Source of the DNA: Bacteroidales bacterium
GTDB lineage: Bacteria > Bacteroidota > Bacteroidia > Bacteroidales > GCA-2748055
DNA: 6,836 nucleotides
Assembly: GCA_029934875.1 (NCBI GenBank)
Contig: JAOZLK010000239.1
Location: forward strand, 1 to 6,836
Direction of reading: 5' to 3'
Shown: positions 5,989 through 6,836 of the stretch, in pieces
Position numbering within the stretch: the first letter of the stretch is position 1
Layout of the letters: every line of letters begins with the position of its first letter
Translations under genes and position numbers: made by a program
Notes under the pieces: generated by a model
What the model was told of the DNA's origin: nothing
The model's database searches: none
Seen by the model: only the letters and a program-made list of their open reading frames with translations

Positions 5989-6756
5989 ATGAAAAACCCC
6001 GTATTTATTATCCCGGTGCTCCTTTCATTTTTTGTAATGAGCTTCCTGGACCTGGTTGGTATTGGTGTAGACCGGGTAAGCAGTGATTTGAATATCGATG
6101 CCTCACTGGCCCAGTTAATTCCATCCGCAGCCTTTCTCTGGTTTATACTGCTCTCGGTCCCGGTGGGAGTGCTTCAGTCGAAATACGGAAAAAAGAGAAT
6201 GCTGAATATCGGGATGCTGGTAACGGCCGTGGGCCTGCTGGTACCTTTTTTCTTTTATTCTTTTACGATGGTGCTAATGGGCTTTGCCCTCCTGGGAATT
6301 GGCAATACCATTATCCAGGTATCGGCAAATCCCCTTCTAATCGATGTGGTTTCATCCAAGAGGGCTTCAAGTTTTATGAGTTTTTCGCAATTTATGAAAG
6401 CCGTTGGAGCCATGCTGGGGCCACCACTGGCTGCCCTGTTTGCAGCTAAATTCGGTGACTGGAAGATTCTGTTCCTGATTTACGGGCTGGTATCCATCCT
6501 GGCCGTCGTCTGGCTTGGGACGGTGAAAATCACGGAGTCGGAGAGTAAGGAAGAATCCGCCTCCTTTCTCTTCTCGTTTAGGCTAATGAAAACAAGGTTT
6601 ATCGGACTGATGGTCCTTTCCATTTTTGTGGTTGTGGCGCTACGATACACCCGAAAAGTATCAGCACAGCGTCAAGGGTTACTACCGCATGCTGAATGGC
6701 ATCGATCTGGAGATTGCAAAAATCAGGAAAAAACTGAAGGAGACAGGACAGGATAA
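5989..6756 (+). CDS. FHS-family (FucP-like) MFS sugar transporter, N-terminal half, fused out of frame to sulfatase DNA
   Basis: Predicted inner-membrane sugar:proton symporter of the major facilitator superfamily, closest in pattern to L-fucose/glucose-galactose permeases of Bacteroidota. Transmembrane segments fall near residues 5-27, 42-64, 71-92, 94-116, 131-154 and 159-181, with a seventh beginning near 204. Supporting motifs are [14 protein letters not shown] in helix 1, the helix 2-3 loop SKYGKKRM (basic MFS signature) and [17 protein letters not shown] in helix 4. The family is about 400-440 residues. Here recognisable transporter sequence ends near residue 218 (about 6642). The remaining 37 or so residues to the stop at 6754-6756 are sulfatase DNA read in the wrong frame and should not be taken as protein. 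The start ATG is preceded by AG-rich AGCAGAAGAA. It follows the oxidoreductase gene by 129 bp on the same strand, so cotranscription is likely. If the junction is genuine, the gene is non-functional. Confidence 0.82.
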   Translation: MKNPVFIIPVLLSFFVMSFLDLVGIGVDRVSSDLNIDASLAQLIPSAAFLWFILLSVPVGVLQSKYGKKRMLNIGMLVTAVGLLVPFFFYSFTMVLMGFALLGIGNTIIQVSANPLLIDVVSSKRASSFMSFSQFMKAVGAMLGPPLAALFAAKFGDWKILFLIYGLVSILAVVWLGTVKITESESKEESASFLFSFRLMKTRFIGLMVLSIFVVVALRYTRKVSAQRQGLLPHAEWHRSGDCKNQEKTEGDRTG

Positions 6757-6836
6757 GAACACTGTTTTCATCCTGATGGGCGATAACGGATATTTCCTGG
6801 GTGAGCGCCAGATGGCCGGCAAATGGCTGATGTATG
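6635..6836 (+). CDS. Sulfatase, internal fragment (no start, runs off right edge)
   Basis: The frame starting TGG at 6635 encodes [19 protein letters not shown], then a helix ([18 protein letters not shown]), then [16 protein letters not shown] and MAGKWLMY. This order is characteristic of type I formylglycine-dependent sulfatases of the arylsulfatase/alkaline phosphatase superfamily. Asp-Asn of GDNG (6782-6787) supplies metal ligands, and the Lys of GKW (6821-6823) is the conserved sulfate-contacting residue. The catalytic Cys/Ser motif (C/S-x-P-x-R) and signal peptide, normally 200 or more residues earlier, are absent because transporter sequence directly precedes the fragment. An in-frame ATG at 6689 exists but lies inside a conserved helix and is not a credible start. 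In an intact locus this enzyme would be periplasmic and remove sulfate esters from a glycan. The fragment is real sulfatase coding sequence; whether it is a broken gene or an assembly joint is unresolved. Confidence 0.8.

Noticed and set aside
6689..6836. Internal ATG at 6689 as the start of a small sulfatase-like protein
   Set aside because: The ATG lies inside the conserved YYRML-NGID helix, so the product would lack the catalytic N-terminal part. It is better read as a fragment of a larger gene.

Overview
The window looks like part of a polysaccharide-utilisation or sulfated-glycan locus of a member of the phylum Bacteroidota. The signs are a textbook Bacteroidota promoter (TTTG, 20-bp spacer, TATCTTTG) at 3029-3060, A-rich leaders without strong Shine-Dalgarno sequences, a lipoprotein whose mature N-terminus is acidic, and an L-fucose-permease-type sugar transporter next to sulfatase sequence. 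No rRNA, tRNA, CRISPR array or recognisable insertion sequence was seen.

Layout: (1) Positions 1-122, minus strand, hold the first 40 codons of a secreted protein that runs off the left edge. (2) A 234-bp divergent intergenic region (123-356) holds a perfect 12-bp palindrome of LacI-operator type, further inverted repeats and a candidate promoter. (3) 357-2975 (+) encodes a lipoprotein resembling glycoside hydrolase family 116, with both catalytic carboxylates apparently present but a substrate-contact Asp replaced. (4) 2985-3053 holds three copies of a 23-bp tandem repeat that reach into the promoter of the next gene. (5) 3076-4299 (+) encodes an AAA_14/DUF4143 ATPase, visibly more AT-rich than its neighbours and probably an insert in the sugar locus. 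(6) 4489-5859 (+) encodes a FAD-dependent oxidoreductase with a twin-arginine signal. (7) 5989 onward (+) encodes the N-terminal half of an FHS-family sugar transporter. Near 6635-6642 the homology switches, out of frame, to the middle of a sulfatase that continues to the right edge.

Inferred joint role: a surface or periplasmic glycosidase, an exported sulfatase and an exported oxidoreductase would act on a sulfated or decorated glycan or glycoside, and the permease would import the released sugar. The ATPase does not obviously belong to this pathway.

The most notable observations are the transporter-sulfatase junction (a deletion or an assembly chimera), the tandem-repeat array over the ATPase promoter (which also rules out the longer TTG start), and the altered active site of the GH116-like enzyme. 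I did not find convincing evidence of an entirely new multi-gene system.
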